Source of the DNA: Cellvibrionaceae bacterium AOL6 | Lineage (GTDB): Bacteria; Pseudomonadota; Gammaproteobacteria; Pseudomonadales; Cellvibrionaceae | Reading direction: 5' to 3' | NCBI GenBank assembly: GCA_003265435.1 | Contig: NOXC01000025.1 | Location: 1-42,868, forward strand | Length of the DNA: 42,868 nt | In this document: piece after piece, positions 1 through 8,446 of the stretch | Position numbering within the stretch: position 1 is the stretch's first letter | Layout of the letters: each line of letters begins with the position of its first letter | Notes under the pieces: model-generated | Told to the model about the DNA's origin: nothing | The model's database searches: none | What the model saw: only the letters and a program-made list of their open reading frames with translations | Translations under genes and position numbers: made by a program

Positions 1-2
1 GG

Positions 3-461
3 GTGTGGATGGTCAATGTGCATGCGTCTGGCGGTCGTCGCATGCTGGAAGCCTCGGCCGAGGCCTTAGCGTCGTATCAGCAGGCACCCCATTTGATTGC
101 GGTGACGGTATTGACGAGCCTGACCGAAGACGAGTTGCGTGAAGTCGGGCTGTCGGTATCGCCGGCAGAGCAGGTCCAAACACTCGCGCGCCTCGCACGT
201 GAGTGTGGGTTAGCGGGGGTGGTCAGTTCCGCGCAGGAAGTCGCAGCGATTAAAGACACGTGTGGGGATGGGTTTTTATGCGTGACACCCGGCATTCGAC
301 CCGCATCCAGCGATAAAGGGGACCAGCGTCGTGTGATGACGCCGGCGCAAGCGCTGCAAGTCGGGAGCGATTACCTCGTTATTGGCCGGCCGATCACGCA
401 AGCGGCCGATCCCTTGCAGGCCTTGGATGCGATCTTGCAGGAAATGGGAGTCACACCATGA
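3..461 (+). CDS. pyrF: Orotidine 5'-phosphate decarboxylase, C-terminal part (5' end outside window)
   Basis: This is the last ~150 residues of OMP decarboxylase, which turns OMP into UMP in pyrimidine synthesis in the cytoplasm. Recognisable family blocks are the N-V-H-A-S-G-G segment near the beginning, the V-T-P-G-I-R phosphate-binding stretch followed by D-Q-R-R-V, and the V-I-G-R-P-I-T loop near the C-terminus. The full protein is usually about 230-240 residues, so the first third, with the catalytic K/D residues, lies upstream of base 1; the Met at base 3 is internal, not the true start. Its stop codon overlaps the cmk start (ATGA at 458-461), suggesting translational coupling. In many relatives pyrF follows lapB instead of preceding cmk. 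Confidence 0.93.
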   Translation: MWMVNVHASGGRRMLEASAEALASYQQAPHLIAVTVLTSLTEDELREVGLSVSPAEQVQTLARLARECGLAGVVSSAQEVAAIKDTCGDGFLCVTPGIRPASSDKGDQRRVMTPAQALQVGSDYLVIGRPITQAADPLQALDAILQEMGVTP

Positions 462-1117
462 CGCAAGTGATCACGGTGGACGGGCCGAGCGGGGCGGGCA
501 AGGGGACGATCAGTCGCATATTAGCGGATCGCCTGGGCTTTGCGTTGCTCGACAGCGGGGCCATTTATCGCTTGGCGGCCTTATCAGCGTTGCGCACGAA
601 TACCGCGCTTGATGATGAGACCACGTTGGCCTCTCTTGCGGCAGGGTTGGATATCCGCTTCGACGCGGACGGCGATAGCACACGCGTGCTACTCGGTGGT
701 GAGGATGTGAGCGCGGCGATTCGCGAAGAGCGCACTGGGATGGCCGCATCACAGATCGCGCCATTAAAATCGGTACGTGCGGCTCTTCTCCAGCGCCAGC
801 GCGATTTTGCCTCTGGTACAGGCTTGGTCGCCGACGGACGGGACATGGGCACGGTGGTGTTCCCCAAGGCTCAGTACAAGTTTTTCCTGACGGCCAGTGC
901 GCAGGAGCGCGCGCGTCGACGGGTCATTCAATTAAAAGAAGCCGGGCAAACGGATATCGACGAAAAAGCAATACTTGCTGATATCATTGCGCGTGATGAA
1001 AGGGACAGCAATCGGAGCACTGCGCCATTGCGGCCTGCTGACGATGCCGTGCTCATCGACAGCACGACACTTTCTATTGAGGCTGTTGTCGAAACCATGA
1101 TGACTCATATTCGCTAG
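458..1117 (+). CDS. cmk: Cytidylate kinase
   Basis: CMP/dCMP kinase, 219 residues, close to the ~225-residue family norm. The Walker A loop G-P-S-G-A-G-K-G-T is at residues 9-17, followed by L-D-S-G-A-I-Y-R for CMP binding, D-G-R-D-M-G-T near residue 127, and the R-x-x-R-D-x-x-D-x-x-R lid motif around residue 177. It works in the cytoplasm to recycle CMP for nucleotide pools. The ATG overlaps the pyrF stop by four bases. In most gammaproteobacteria rpsA (ribosomal protein S1) follows cmk; here lapA follows directly and rpsA is absent from the window. Confidence 0.96.
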   Translation: MTQVITVDGPSGAGKGTISRILADRLGFALLDSGAIYRLAALSALRTNTALDDETTLASLAAGLDIRFDADGDSTRVLLGGEDVSAAIREERTGMAASQIAPLKSVRAALLQRQRDFASGTGLVADGRDMGTVVFPKAQYKFFLTASAQERARRRVIQLKEAGQTDIDEKAILADIIARDERDSNRSTAPLRPADDAVLIDSTTLSIEAVVETMMTHIR

Positions 1118-1134
1118 GATTGGGGGAGAGCGCG

Positions 1135-1437
1135 TTGAAGAGATTGCTGCAGTGGATAAAAGTGCTGTTGATCATAGTGCTGGTGTTGAGTGCTATTGTG
1201 CTCGGTGCGGTCTTTGAAAGCGAAAATCAAACGGCCATTGCCCCCGTTTTACTCGGTCATACACTGCCGAGCCTTTCGGTGGGCGTCTATCTTTGCCTTA
1301 CGCTCGCGCTTGGCGTTTTGATTGGAGGGGCTCTGAGTTATGCACGCACGCGCTGGCGCATCCATACCCTCAACCAAGCCAATCGCCGCCAGGCGAAAGC
1401 GTTAAACAAGTTGGACACAGCACGGGAGTCACGCTGA
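1135..1437 (+). CDS. lapA: LPS assembly protein LapA (DUF1049)
   Basis: Small inner-membrane protein of 100 residues. It has two hydrophobic helices (about residues 8-27 and 43-65) and a basic, helical C-terminal tail (about 70-100), the DUF1049/LapA layout. LapA partners LapB in controlling LPS synthesis through LpxC turnover. I chose the TTG at 1135 because a G-rich ribosome-binding site (1122-1130) sits five bases upstream; an in-frame TTG at 1120 would add five residues and lacks such a site. It lies 17 bases after cmk and just before lapB, so it is probably in the same operon. Confidence 0.86.
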   Translation: MKRLLQWIKVLLIIVLVLSAIVLGAVFESENQTAIAPVLLGHTLPSLSVGVYLCLTLALGVLIGGALSYARTRWRIHTLNQANRRQAKALNKLDTARESR

Positions 1438-1444
1438 GACCACC

Positions 1445-2683
1445 ATGGGCTTATTGCTGGCAATCGTGTGTTCTCTGTGTGTGGGCTATGCCGTTGCAGA
1501 CTGGCAGGGGCGTAGAGAACTCCCTCGAATCTTGCGGCGGGTGGCCCGGCGCGTGCAAGGTCGTTCTCCGTCTTTGGTCGACACGCATTATTACAAGGCC
1601 TTAACCAGCCTGTTGAATGAACAGCCCGATGAAGCGCTGGATCGTTTTGTGTCGTCAATGGAGGTCACGCCAGAATCGCTCGAAGTGCATCTCGCTCTGG
1701 GTGCTTTACTACGGCGGCGAGGAGAGTTCGACAGGGCGTTGCGGGTGCATCAGAATTTGCTCGAGCAACCGGAGCTGTCAGAGGAGCGCAAGCAACATAT
1801 TCAGCTGGAGCTCGCATGCGATTACTGGCGCTCAGGCCTATTAGATAGAGCCGTAGACCTCCTCAAAGAATTGATCGCGCTGCCGCACATTAATAAGGGC
1901 GCTCGGTGGCAGGCCAGCGCTTATCTCGTCGAAATTTATCAGGAAATGGGTGACTGGCTCGAAGCAGTGGATGTCGCTGACACCCTCACGTCCGCAAAAT
2001 TCGCGCGTGAACCCGATTTATGGCGCCGGCTGCAGGCACAGTTCTGTTGCGAGCTGGCGCAGCGAAAATTACAACACGCAGAGCCGCTAAATTCGGAAAC
2101 CGCCGCCAATATCGCGGCCAAATTACGTCAGGCATTGAGCTACGACCCGAATTGCGTGCGCGCCTCATTGCTTCAGGCCGAATTAGCGCTCTTGCGCGAT
2201 GCAAAAAAAGAAGCGCTGAATGCACTGAAGTCGGTGCCCGTACAAGATGCCCGATTGATACCCGACGCATTGCCATTGCTCGCGGAGTGCATGGCCGATG
2301 CCGAGCTGCATGGGGCGCATTTAGCGCTGCTAAAGCAATGGTTCGATGAATCCCCCTCTCTGGCGCTTATGTTGGCCATCGCAGAGTGCATGCAGGAGCA
2401 GGAAGGAGAGTCCGCCACACGTCGATTCTGTTTGGACGCGTTGCCTCGCATCGCCGCGATTCGCTTTGAAGTGCCCGTGCTTATGCTGACACTCTCGGGC
2501 GCGGGATCACCGGGTTTCAGTGAGCGCTTTCAACAAGTGGCCACGCTGTTGGAGCACTTTGTGTATTATCAGTGCGATCAGTGCGGCATTAAAATGCAAC
2601 AATTGGAGTGGCGATGTCCAGGTTGCCACAGCTGGGGGACGGTCGCGCAAGTCAGTGAACCCGCGCCCAGATCGGAGTCTTAA
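1445..2683 (+). CDS. lapB: LPS assembly protein LapB (TPR/rubredoxin-type)
   Basis: 412 residues, slightly longer than E. coli LapB (389). An N-terminal membrane helix (about residues 2-19) is followed by TPR-like helical repeats (roughly 45-350) and a C-terminal rubredoxin-like zinc knuckle with C377-x2-C380 and C391-x2-C394. In E. coli LapB tethers LpxC to the FtsH protease and so balances LPS and phospholipid synthesis. The ATG is seven bases after the lapA stop. The following membrane protein starts within about 25 bases, so lapA-lapB and that protein are probably co-transcribed. Confidence 0.94.
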   Translation: MGLLLAIVCSLCVGYAVADWQGRRELPRILRRVARRVQGRSPSLVDTHYYKALTSLLNEQPDEALDRFVSSMEVTPESLEVHLALGALLRRRGEFDRALRVHQNLLEQPELSEERKQHIQLELACDYWRSGLLDRAVDLLKELIALPHINKGARWQASAYLVEIYQEMGDWLEAVDVADTLTSAKFAREPDLWRRLQAQFCCELAQRKLQHAEPLNSETAANIAAKLRQALSYDPNCVRASLLQAELALLRDAKKEALNALKSVPVQDARLIPDALPLLAECMADAELHGAHLALLKQWFDESPSLALMLAIAECMQEQEGESATRRFCLDALPRIAAIRFEVPVLMLTLSGAGSPGFSERFQQVATLLEHFVYYQCDQCGIKMQQLEWRCPGCHSWGTVAQVSEPAPRSES

Positions 2684-2707
2684 GTTTTGATTAAGGTTAA
2701 TAGAAGC

Positions 2708-4165
2708 ATGATATTGAGCAAGCGCCCCTTGTATGCCGTTGCGTCGACCACGTTGTTGCTGCTGCCTTCGCTGTCGGCTCACGCCGCACTAATTGATGTG
2801 TTCAAAGACGAACAGGGTCGTACCAAATGGCAGCATGTCGCGAACTTCTCCGGTTCGGTTCTGATTATTCTGCTCACGCTCTCTCTGATCGGCCTCGCCA
2901 TCAGTCAATATCGAATTCGATTGAGAAATCGCCAATTACGTCAGATTCGTAGGGGCCTGGAAAGCGAAGTGCAGAAACGCACTGAGCGTCTGCATGAGTC
3001 CAATCAACTGTTGCAGGAAAGTAATCGGGCTTTGGAAGAAGAAATTTCTGAGCATAAGGAGACCGCTGCCGAGCTGATTAAATCTCAGGCCTATCTGAAA
3101 AGCATTCTTGCGTCGATGCCCTCCATGTTGATCGGCTTGAATGACAAGCTGGAAATCACACACTGGAACAAAACCGCGCAGACGATTACCGGGCACGGCG
3201 AGGACAAGGTGATTGGGAGTTATCTGTGGGATGCGTATCCAACGATCACGTTGGCGCCAGAGCAGGTCCGCCAGGTGCTGGAGAGTGGTCAGCCGCAGCA
3301 GATCAAACACAGTCAACGTGGCCAGTACTATTTCGACATCACGGTATTTCCGCTCGAGGGGCAAAGTGGTGTGGTGGTGGTCGTTGAGAATGTCACGCAG
3401 CGTTCTCTTGCGGAGAATATGTTAATCCAGCGCGACAAAATGGCATCCATGGGTGAGCTTGCGGCAACGATGGCCTATGACATCAACTCACCGTTACAGG
3501 GCATCTTGTCGGACATTGCCAAAGCGCAGACGAAGTTATTGTCCCAGGGCGGGAATGCCGAAGAGGTGTCGCGTTTATTAAAAGATGCGATCGAGCAGGG
3601 CAGCCAGGCGTCTGCAGTGGTGAAGAACCTGCTCGACTTTGCCGACAACAATGCGGCTGAAAAGCAGGCGGCCCAAATTCCTCAACTATTGGATCATTGC
3701 CTGGAGTTGGCCGAGGACGTCATTTCCAACCCCAAAGGCCTGCACTTTCGCGATATTGCCATTACTCGCCAATATGCTGAGCCCGGACCGGAGCTGGAGT
3801 GCTATGTTGCGGAGCTGCAACAAGTCTTCTTAAGCTTGCTGCGTCACGCGGCTCATGCACTGAATGCGCGTTACGGCGAGGCGGATTTCACGCCGCAGAT
3901 CACGATAGAGGTGTTCGACGCCTATGAGTCGCTGTGGGTGAAGGTACAGCATAATGGCCGGGGGTTAACGCCCGAGCAACAGCAGGACATTTTTGAGCCC
4001 ATCGTGCAGCAGACCACGCCGACAAACCCGAAGCCACTGCCTGTGGAAAATCGCCTGTCGTTTTCCTACTTCATTGTGACGGAGCACCATGATGGCGAAA
4101 TGGCGGTGACTTCGGATATCGACATCGGCACCACCTTTCACATCCAATTCCACCGCCACTATTAA
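2708..4165 (+). CDS. Membrane PAS-domain protein resembling a histidine kinase but lacking catalytic residues
   Basis: A protein of 485 residues with a signal/anchor segment (about 6-25), a second membrane helix (about 47-70), a charged coiled coil (about 73-120), a PAS domain (about 122-240) and a DHp plus ATPase-like region (about 245-485). The H-box-like segment reads M-A-Y-D-I-N-S-P-L, where active kinases have A-H-E-I-N-N-P-L: the codon TAT at 3476-3478 gives Tyr257 in place of His. The N-box-like stretch reads L-R-H-A-A-H-A-L, lacking the metal-binding Asn; the G1 box reads H-N-G-R-G-L instead of D-N-G-P-G-I; no G-x-G-L-G-L motif is visible. It is therefore probably a pseudokinase sensor or scaffold. 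No response regulator is adjacent. An upstream in-frame TTG at 2687 is a possible alternative start. Confidence 0.85.
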   Translation: MILSKRPLYAVASTTLLLLPSLSAHAALIDVFKDEQGRTKWQHVANFSGSVLIILLTLSLIGLAISQYRIRLRNRQLRQIRRGLESEVQKRTERLHESNQLLQESNRALEEEISEHKETAAELIKSQAYLKSILASMPSMLIGLNDKLEITHWNKTAQTITGHGEDKVIGSYLWDAYPTITLAPEQVRQVLESGQPQQIKHSQRGQYYFDITVFPLEGQSGVVVVVENVTQRSLAENMLIQRDKMASMGELAATMAYDINSPLQGILSDIAKAQTKLLSQGGNAEEVSRLLKDAIEQGSQASAVVKNLLDFADNNAAEKQAAQIPQLLDHCLELAEDVISNPKGLHFRDIAITRQYAEPGPELECYVAELQQVFLSLLRHAAHALNARYGEADFTPQITIEVFDAYESLWVKVQHNGRGLTPEQQQDIFEPIVQQTTPTNPKPLPVENRLSFSYFIVTEHHDGEMAVTSDIDIGTTFHIQFHRHY

Positions 4166-4358
4166 CCCGGCGGCAATATAGATCGTCCTGATCTATATTG
4201 CCTTCTCCTTAAAAATCTGGCGGCTTTGCGTGAAAACCCTGAATTTTTAGGGCTCGCATGAACCTTCGGTTCATGGCGGTGCATCCCTGCACCGCCTATT
4301 AACCCGACATAAACCACCGCCGGGTTAATAGGCTCTGTCGGGCGCCTTTACAAGGCGC
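4159..4358 (+). repeat. Cluster of nested and competing inverted repeats
   Basis: At least six perfect inverted repeats lie within 200 bases. They pair 4159-4173 with 4317-4331 (15 bp), 4172-4184 with 4190-4202 (13 bp), 4257-4264 with 4268-4275 (8 bp), 4275-4283 with 4288-4296 (9 bp), 4295-4306 with 4321-4332 (12 bp) and 4342-4348 with 4352-4358 (7 bp). The outer 15-bp pair and the 12-bp pair share their right arm, so they are mutually exclusive. The pattern could be a structured RNA, a terminator plus mRNA 3' structure, or a small palindromic mobile element. The left outer arm overlaps the last codons of the pseudokinase gene. Confidence 0.8.
4172..4208 (+). terminator. Possible terminator of the cmk-lapAB-sensor operon
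   Basis: A perfect 13-bp stem (4172-4184 with 4190-4202, 5-base loop) begins seven bases after the sensor stop codon and is followed by a short pyrimidine run, TTCTCCTT. The U tract is weak, so termination efficiency is uncertain. Confidence 0.45.
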
Positions 4359-4689
4359 TGTCACTCGGCTGGGTTGACCGTTTATCTCCAAATTCGACCC
4401 GGCTGGCACCCCAATACGCCATTCTGAAGATCAGCGTGTCATCGAAGTCCGGTAGGTCGGGGCTCCATCGCGGTGCGGTGTATTCGTCGACTGTCGGAAA
4501 ATTTAACGTTTTGTCTCTTCAAAGTGTTACCGTTACTCGGTGGATTTTAAGGGTGTTGATCTAAGCTTATGAAAAATAAGAATAATATATTGTTGGTCTG
4601 CTTTGTGCTTAGGTAACACTTGTGCAAAAGACACGCACGTAAACAAGGAATGGGGGAACCCCAATCATCTGAATTGAGGTTGTAGGAAG
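4359..4689. other. Non-coding stretch before the 62-residue protein
   Basis: No convincing gene. A 10-bp perfect inverted repeat pairs 4522-4531 with 4612-4621; its arms are about 80 bases apart and flank an AT-rich stretch (4565-4590) that may hold the promoter of the next gene. A small hairpin with TGGGG/CCCCA arms lies near 4653-4665. The ribosome-binding site of the next gene is GAGG or AGGAAG in 4675-4689. Confidence 0.5.
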
Positions 4690-4878
4690 ATGAAAATCAT
4701 TAAATCAGCACTTTTGAAAGTTGTAGTTTTCTCAGCGCTGCTCGCACAACTTGCGTTCGCGGCAGATGCTGAAGTCGCAAATTCATCGTTTGCTGAGCCG
4801 CTGTATCTGAGCCTTTGTGGCCTGATTCTTCTGGCCTTTGGCATGTTGAAGAATCGCAGCGAAGAGCAAGACTCTTGA
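4690..4878 (+). CDS. Small secreted/membrane protein resembling a minimal PEP-CTERM substrate
   Basis: Protein of 62 residues. Residues 1-25 form a signal peptide (basic start, hydrophobic core, A-F-A-A-D-A cleavage region). About ten polar residues follow, then E-P at about 36-37, a hydrophobic helix L-Y-L-S-L-C-G-L-I-L-L-A-F-G, and a basic end K-N-R-S with a short acidic tail. A Pro near the start of a Gly/Leu-rich helix capped by Lys/Arg is the architecture of PEP-CTERM-type sorting signals, although the canonical V-P-E-P is not present. No exosortase gene is in the window. Alternatively it is simply a small bitopic membrane protein. It has its own upstream region and a strong terminator just downstream, so it is likely monocistronic. 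Confidence 0.7.
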   Translation: MKIIKSALLKVVVFSALLAQLAFAADAEVANSSFAEPLYLSLCGLILLAFGMLKNRSEEQDS

Positions 4879-4904
4879 TAAAATAAGACTAATAAGAATT
4901 TGTG

Positions 4905-4933
4905 AAAAAGCCCGCCTCAGTGCGGGCTTTTTT
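4905..4933 (+). terminator. Rho-independent terminator
   Basis: An 11-bp GC-rich stem (4905-4915 with 4922-4932, six-base loop) ends in a T run. It lies 27 bases after the stop of the 62-residue protein and is the clearest terminator in this part of the window. Confidence 0.9.
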
Positions 4934-5291
4934 GTGTCTCTTTTTTAGGGGTACTTACTCCCTCTATCTCGGAATTTGAGTGTCGCCTGAATCTTTTTTG
5001 CACAGCGACAGGCCTCGAATCGCCCTCCAGCCCGCGCCAAGCCTGGCTGTCACAAGACCGACCGGGAAGTGTCACCCAACTGTAATATTTCGATTGCAGA
5101 ATACCGCGCAAACACAGTCTGACTTGTATTAACGCATACCCAGGTGGTAACGCGCGAAACCGGATGGTCTCAGGGGGAGCCGCTGGTTTAGGACCTCCGC
5201 GCACTGACAATACGGCCGTTAGAGTCAGTCTCACTCGAATCATCCCGCATTGGGACCATTAACTTTATTGTTTTAACAAGGCCTACAAAAC
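4934..5291. other. Long leader/intergenic region upstream of the TonB-dependent receptor
   Basis: No gene, known riboswitch or recognisable operator was found in these 358 bases. An antisense open frame of about 108 codons covers it but has no family resemblance and an arginine/proline-rich composition typical of chance. The receptor promoter is presumably here. Just before the receptor ATG the sequence is AT-rich with only a weak AAGG ribosome-binding site (about 5278). Confidence 0.4.
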
Positions 5292-8200
5292 ATGAAATTA
5301 CGCTCTCGTAGTTTATTAGCTGCAGCGGTTGCGCTCGCCTCTAACGGTGCGTTGTCTGCCGATACCTACCTCAACGTGTTTTTTGACTCCGCCCCAATGC
5401 AAGGGATCAACGTAAAGTTTGATGGTCAGGATCTGGGTATGACCGATGAGCGCGGTAGCGTGTCAACGTACACGCCTGCAGGGGCGCATACCATTGAGCT
5501 GTATCGCGCGGGCGTATTGCTGACCTCTGTCCAATATGAAGTGGACGCAGACGAAGACGCTGAAATCAGCGTGACCTTCCCTGAAGATGACGACAGTCCA
5601 GAAATCACGGTGAATAAGTTTGATTCCGACGATGCACAGGCGACGGGCTACGTAGGCGGTATCATCACTGATCGTGATGGTTTGCCCATCGCGGGCGCTT
5701 CCGTTGTAGAAGCCAATAGCGGTCGTGAAGCAATGACTTCGGCTGATGGCAGCTATGAGTTGGAGTTGCCTCGCGGACAGTACAGCTTCGACGTTTCCCA
5801 CCCGGACTACTCCGGTGCGACGATCCGCGATATCCGAGTGTTGGCCGACTTGGGTGTTGTGGCGTCTCTGCAGTTGTCTCCTCGCCCCAGCGGCGTCGGC
5901 ATTTCTGTAGCGGCCCCGATCATTCAGGGGCCAGTAGAAGAAGTATTGACGGTCGGGACCTACAAGCCTTCAGACTCTTCGCTCGGGCTGGAGCGTTTCT
6001 CGACGAACGTCGTTGATGCGCTGGATATCGAACAAATGGCGCGCTTCGGTGACAGCAACGTTGCGGTTGCGCTGACGCGACTCGTGGGCGTCACGGTCAC
6101 GGGCGGGAAATACGCGAATGTACGTGGTCTGGATGGCCGATACATTTCCAGTACTTTGAACGGCTTCCTGATGCCAAGTACCGACCCCATGCGTCGTGAT
6201 GTGCAGCTTGACCTGTTCCCTGCGGGTATTCTCGATTCGATTGAGGTTCAAAAAACCTATTCGCCTGACCTGCTGGGAACGACCACAGGTGGTGCCCTGA
6301 AAATTACGACCAAAGGCCTCCCCGACGAGCGCACCGCGAAAATGTCGTTGAAGCTGGGCAGCAACTCCGAATACATCGGCAAAGAGATCATTACCTATGA
6401 AGGCAGTAACGGCGACTGGCTCGGTTTTGATTCCGGCCTGCGTGATTTGCCTCAGAACGTCGTTGATGCCACTGATGGTGGTACCTCTTTAACAGTGGGA
6501 TGTAGCTTCGATTTCTGTGTGGACCCATTGACTGCAGCGCAGTACGGTGTTGAATTCCAGGACGACTACAATGTCGGCACCAAAAAGTCGAACCCCGAAG
6601 TAGAAATGGCCCTGTCTTTTGGTGACATCACCGACAGTGGGCTTTTCGGTTATTACGGTGCACTGAAGTACAGCTACGGCACGGATGTGCGTATGGACGC
6701 ACAGCTGTCAAACCCCTTCGAAGTGGACGGCGAATACAACCGCTCGCAAGAAAACTATTCTCTTGATGGCTACTTTGTTTTCGGCAGTAACTTCCGCGCT
6801 GAAGATGAAATTCTTAGCCGCACGATGTTATTGCGTGACAGTGATAACACCACACGTGTCGATTCTGGTTTCGACAACGGTGAAGACATTTACATCGATA
6901 AAGTGATCCTTGAATGGGTAGAGCGTCAGTTCTTCTCACAGCAAGTCACGGGTAAACATGTCTTTGATATCGGTGCTGATGCACACCAGCTTGATTGGCG
7001 TATCGCTTACTCGAACACCAATCGTTACGAACCCGACCGGCGTCAATACGCTTACTACAGTGGCACTTTGTCTTCTTCCTCGTTCGAGCGTCGTTGGTCT
7101 GACCTCGACGAGGACAGCATCGATTACGGCTTTGATTACGTTGCGCCGGTCGAGTTCACAAGCTGGTGGACGACTGAGTTCGCTGTAGGAGCGTTGGTCA
7201 GTGAGAAATCTCGAGAAGTTGAGCTGTACCGTTTCGGTATACAGCCAATGCCTGGAAGTGATCTGGACTTGAGCGTTGATGCAAACCTCGAAGAAACTCT
7301 GGCCTATTACAATTTTGCTTTAGATAAAGTCCGAATTGATCCAAACACTACGTCTACGGACTCTTATAACGCGGATGAGAATGTCACGGCTGGTTATTTG
7401 AATACCACGACGGATCTTGGTGATTCGTGGACCGTTATGTTGGGAGTGCGTCAGGAAGACTTTGAACAAATTCTGGAATACCCCAACTCACCGGAAAGCA
7501 ATAACTCGCTCGAGTCCAGCGAGGCGCTCCCGGCGTTCTCACTGACCTTTGCTCCGGGTGAGAGCTGGCAGTTCCGAGCGGGTGCCAGTAAAACGGTTTC
7601 TTACCCTGGGATCATCGAGCGTTCGCAGTCCTCGACCTTTGATCCGGAGACGGATCGCCCAATCTTTGGTAACCCGAATCTCGTTTACAGCACTATTGAT
7701 AACTTGGATTTCCGCGTTGAATACTATTTTAGCGACGAAGAAAGCGTGTCTCTGGCGCTGTTCAACAAAGAAATTGAAAACCCGGTTGAGCAAGCACTTC
7801 CTCCGGGTTCAGGTTCCGCAGCGAAAGGCATTACCTATCGCAACTCCGAAGCGGCGACGTTGAACGGGATCGAGCTTGATGCCAGCGTCAACATGTTCGA
7901 AACAGGAAGCTGGTTGGGCTTTATAAGCGGTAACGTTGCCTATATCGAATCTGAAGTGACGTTGGACGAAATGTCCCTCGCGCTTGAGGGCGAGGCACAG
8001 CAAGGGCGTGAACTGCAAGGTCAGTCTCCTTGGCTGGCTAACTTGCAGCTGGGCTTCGACCACTATCCACTCGAGCAAAAATTCACTTTATTGGTGAACT
8101 ACTACGACGATCGAATTTATCGGGTACAACGCGCCGCGCGTACTGGTCCGGAGTATGAAGTAGGTCGCACCGAAATAAATTTCAACTACGAAAAAATGTT

Positions 8201-8336
8201 CTCCGAAACGATGACGCTGCAAGTTCAGGCGAAAAACCTCCTGGATTCAGAAGTGGAGTATCGCATCGGGGATCGTATTACGGAGTCTTATAAAAAGGGC
8301 ATTGAAGTTTCAGCAAAGGTGAGCTGGGAATTCTAA
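5292..8336 (+). CDS. TonB-dependent receptor with PEGA-like and carboxypeptidase-regulatory-like N-terminal domains
   Basis: Outer-membrane receptor of 1014 residues. A signal peptide (1-22, cut near A-L-S-A) precedes a PEGA-like beta domain (about 24-95) and a CarboxypepD-reg-like domain (about 116-200). The plug (about 213-350) carries the V-R-G-L-D-G-R-Y and D-L-F-P-A-G-I-L-D-S-I-E-V-Q-K-T-Y-S-P-D-L motifs of one receptor subfamily. A 22-strand-type barrel fills the rest and ends in Phe. No separate TonB box was assigned; E-E-V-L-T-V-G near 217 is a candidate. The neighbour at 8447 encodes a lipoprotein, and exbB-exbD-tonB lie beyond on the other strand, suggesting one uptake system. The substrate cannot be read from sequence. 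Confidence 0.93.
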   Translation: MKLRSRSLLAAAVALASNGALSADTYLNVFFDSAPMQGINVKFDGQDLGMTDERGSVSTYTPAGAHTIELYRAGVLLTSVQYEVDADEDAEISVTFPEDDDSPEITVNKFDSDDAQATGYVGGIITDRDGLPIAGASVVEANSGREAMTSADGSYELELPRGQYSFDVSHPDYSGATIRDIRVLADLGVVASLQLSPRPSGVGISVAAPIIQGPVEEVLTVGTYKPSDSSLGLERFSTNVVDALDIEQMARFGDSNVAVALTRLVGVTVTGGKYANVRGLDGRYISSTLNGFLMPSTDPMRRDVQLDLFPAGILDSIEVQKTYSPDLLGTTTGGALKITTKGLPDERTAKMSLKLGSNSEYIGKEIITYEGSNGDWLGFDSGLRDLPQNVVDATDGGTSLTVGCSFDFCVDPLTAAQYGVEFQDDYNVGTKKSNPEVEMALSFGDITDSGLFGYYGALKYSYGTDVRMDAQLSNPFEVDGEYNRSQENYSLDGYFVFGSNFRAEDEILSRTMLLRDSDNTTRVDSGFDNGEDIYIDKVILEWVERQFFSQQVTGKHVFDIGADAHQLDWRIAYSNTNRYEPDRRQYAYYSGTLSSSSFERRWSDLDEDSIDYGFDYVAPVEFTSWWTTEFAVGALVSEKSREVELYRFGIQPMPGSDLDLSVDANLEETLAYYNFALDKVRIDPNTTSTDSYNADENVTAGYLNTTTDLGDSWTVMLGVRQEDFEQILEYPNSPESNNSLESSEALPAFSLTFAPGESWQFRAGASKTVSYPGIIERSQSSTFDPETDRPIFGNPNLVYSTIDNLDFRVEYYFSDEESVSLALFNKEIENPVEQALPPGSGSAAKGITYRNSEAATLNGIELDASVNMFETGSWLGFISGNVAYIESEVTLDEMSLALEGEAQQGRELQGQSPWLANLQLGFDHYPLEQKFTLLVNYYDDRIYRVQRAARTGPEYEVGRTEINFNYEKMFSETMTLQVQAKNLLDSEVEYRIGDRITESYKKGIEVSAKVSWEF

Positions 8337-8446
8337 GGCGGAATGCTCGTTTGAGTCGGTGATGGTCAAAGGAAGAGGCCGTCATTGTTTTGCAATAATT
8401 GAATCACACACTGTCCAACTTTCGACATCGTTTGGGAAGAGAAACT

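Noticed and set aside
4917-5243. Minus-strand open frame of 108 codons upstream of the large receptor
   Set aside because: It begins inside a leader region, ends in a terminator, and its Arg/Pro-rich composition looks random.
4934-5291. Possible riboswitch in the receptor leader
   Set aside because: No conserved core of cobalamin, c-di-GMP or other common riboswitches could be matched by eye.
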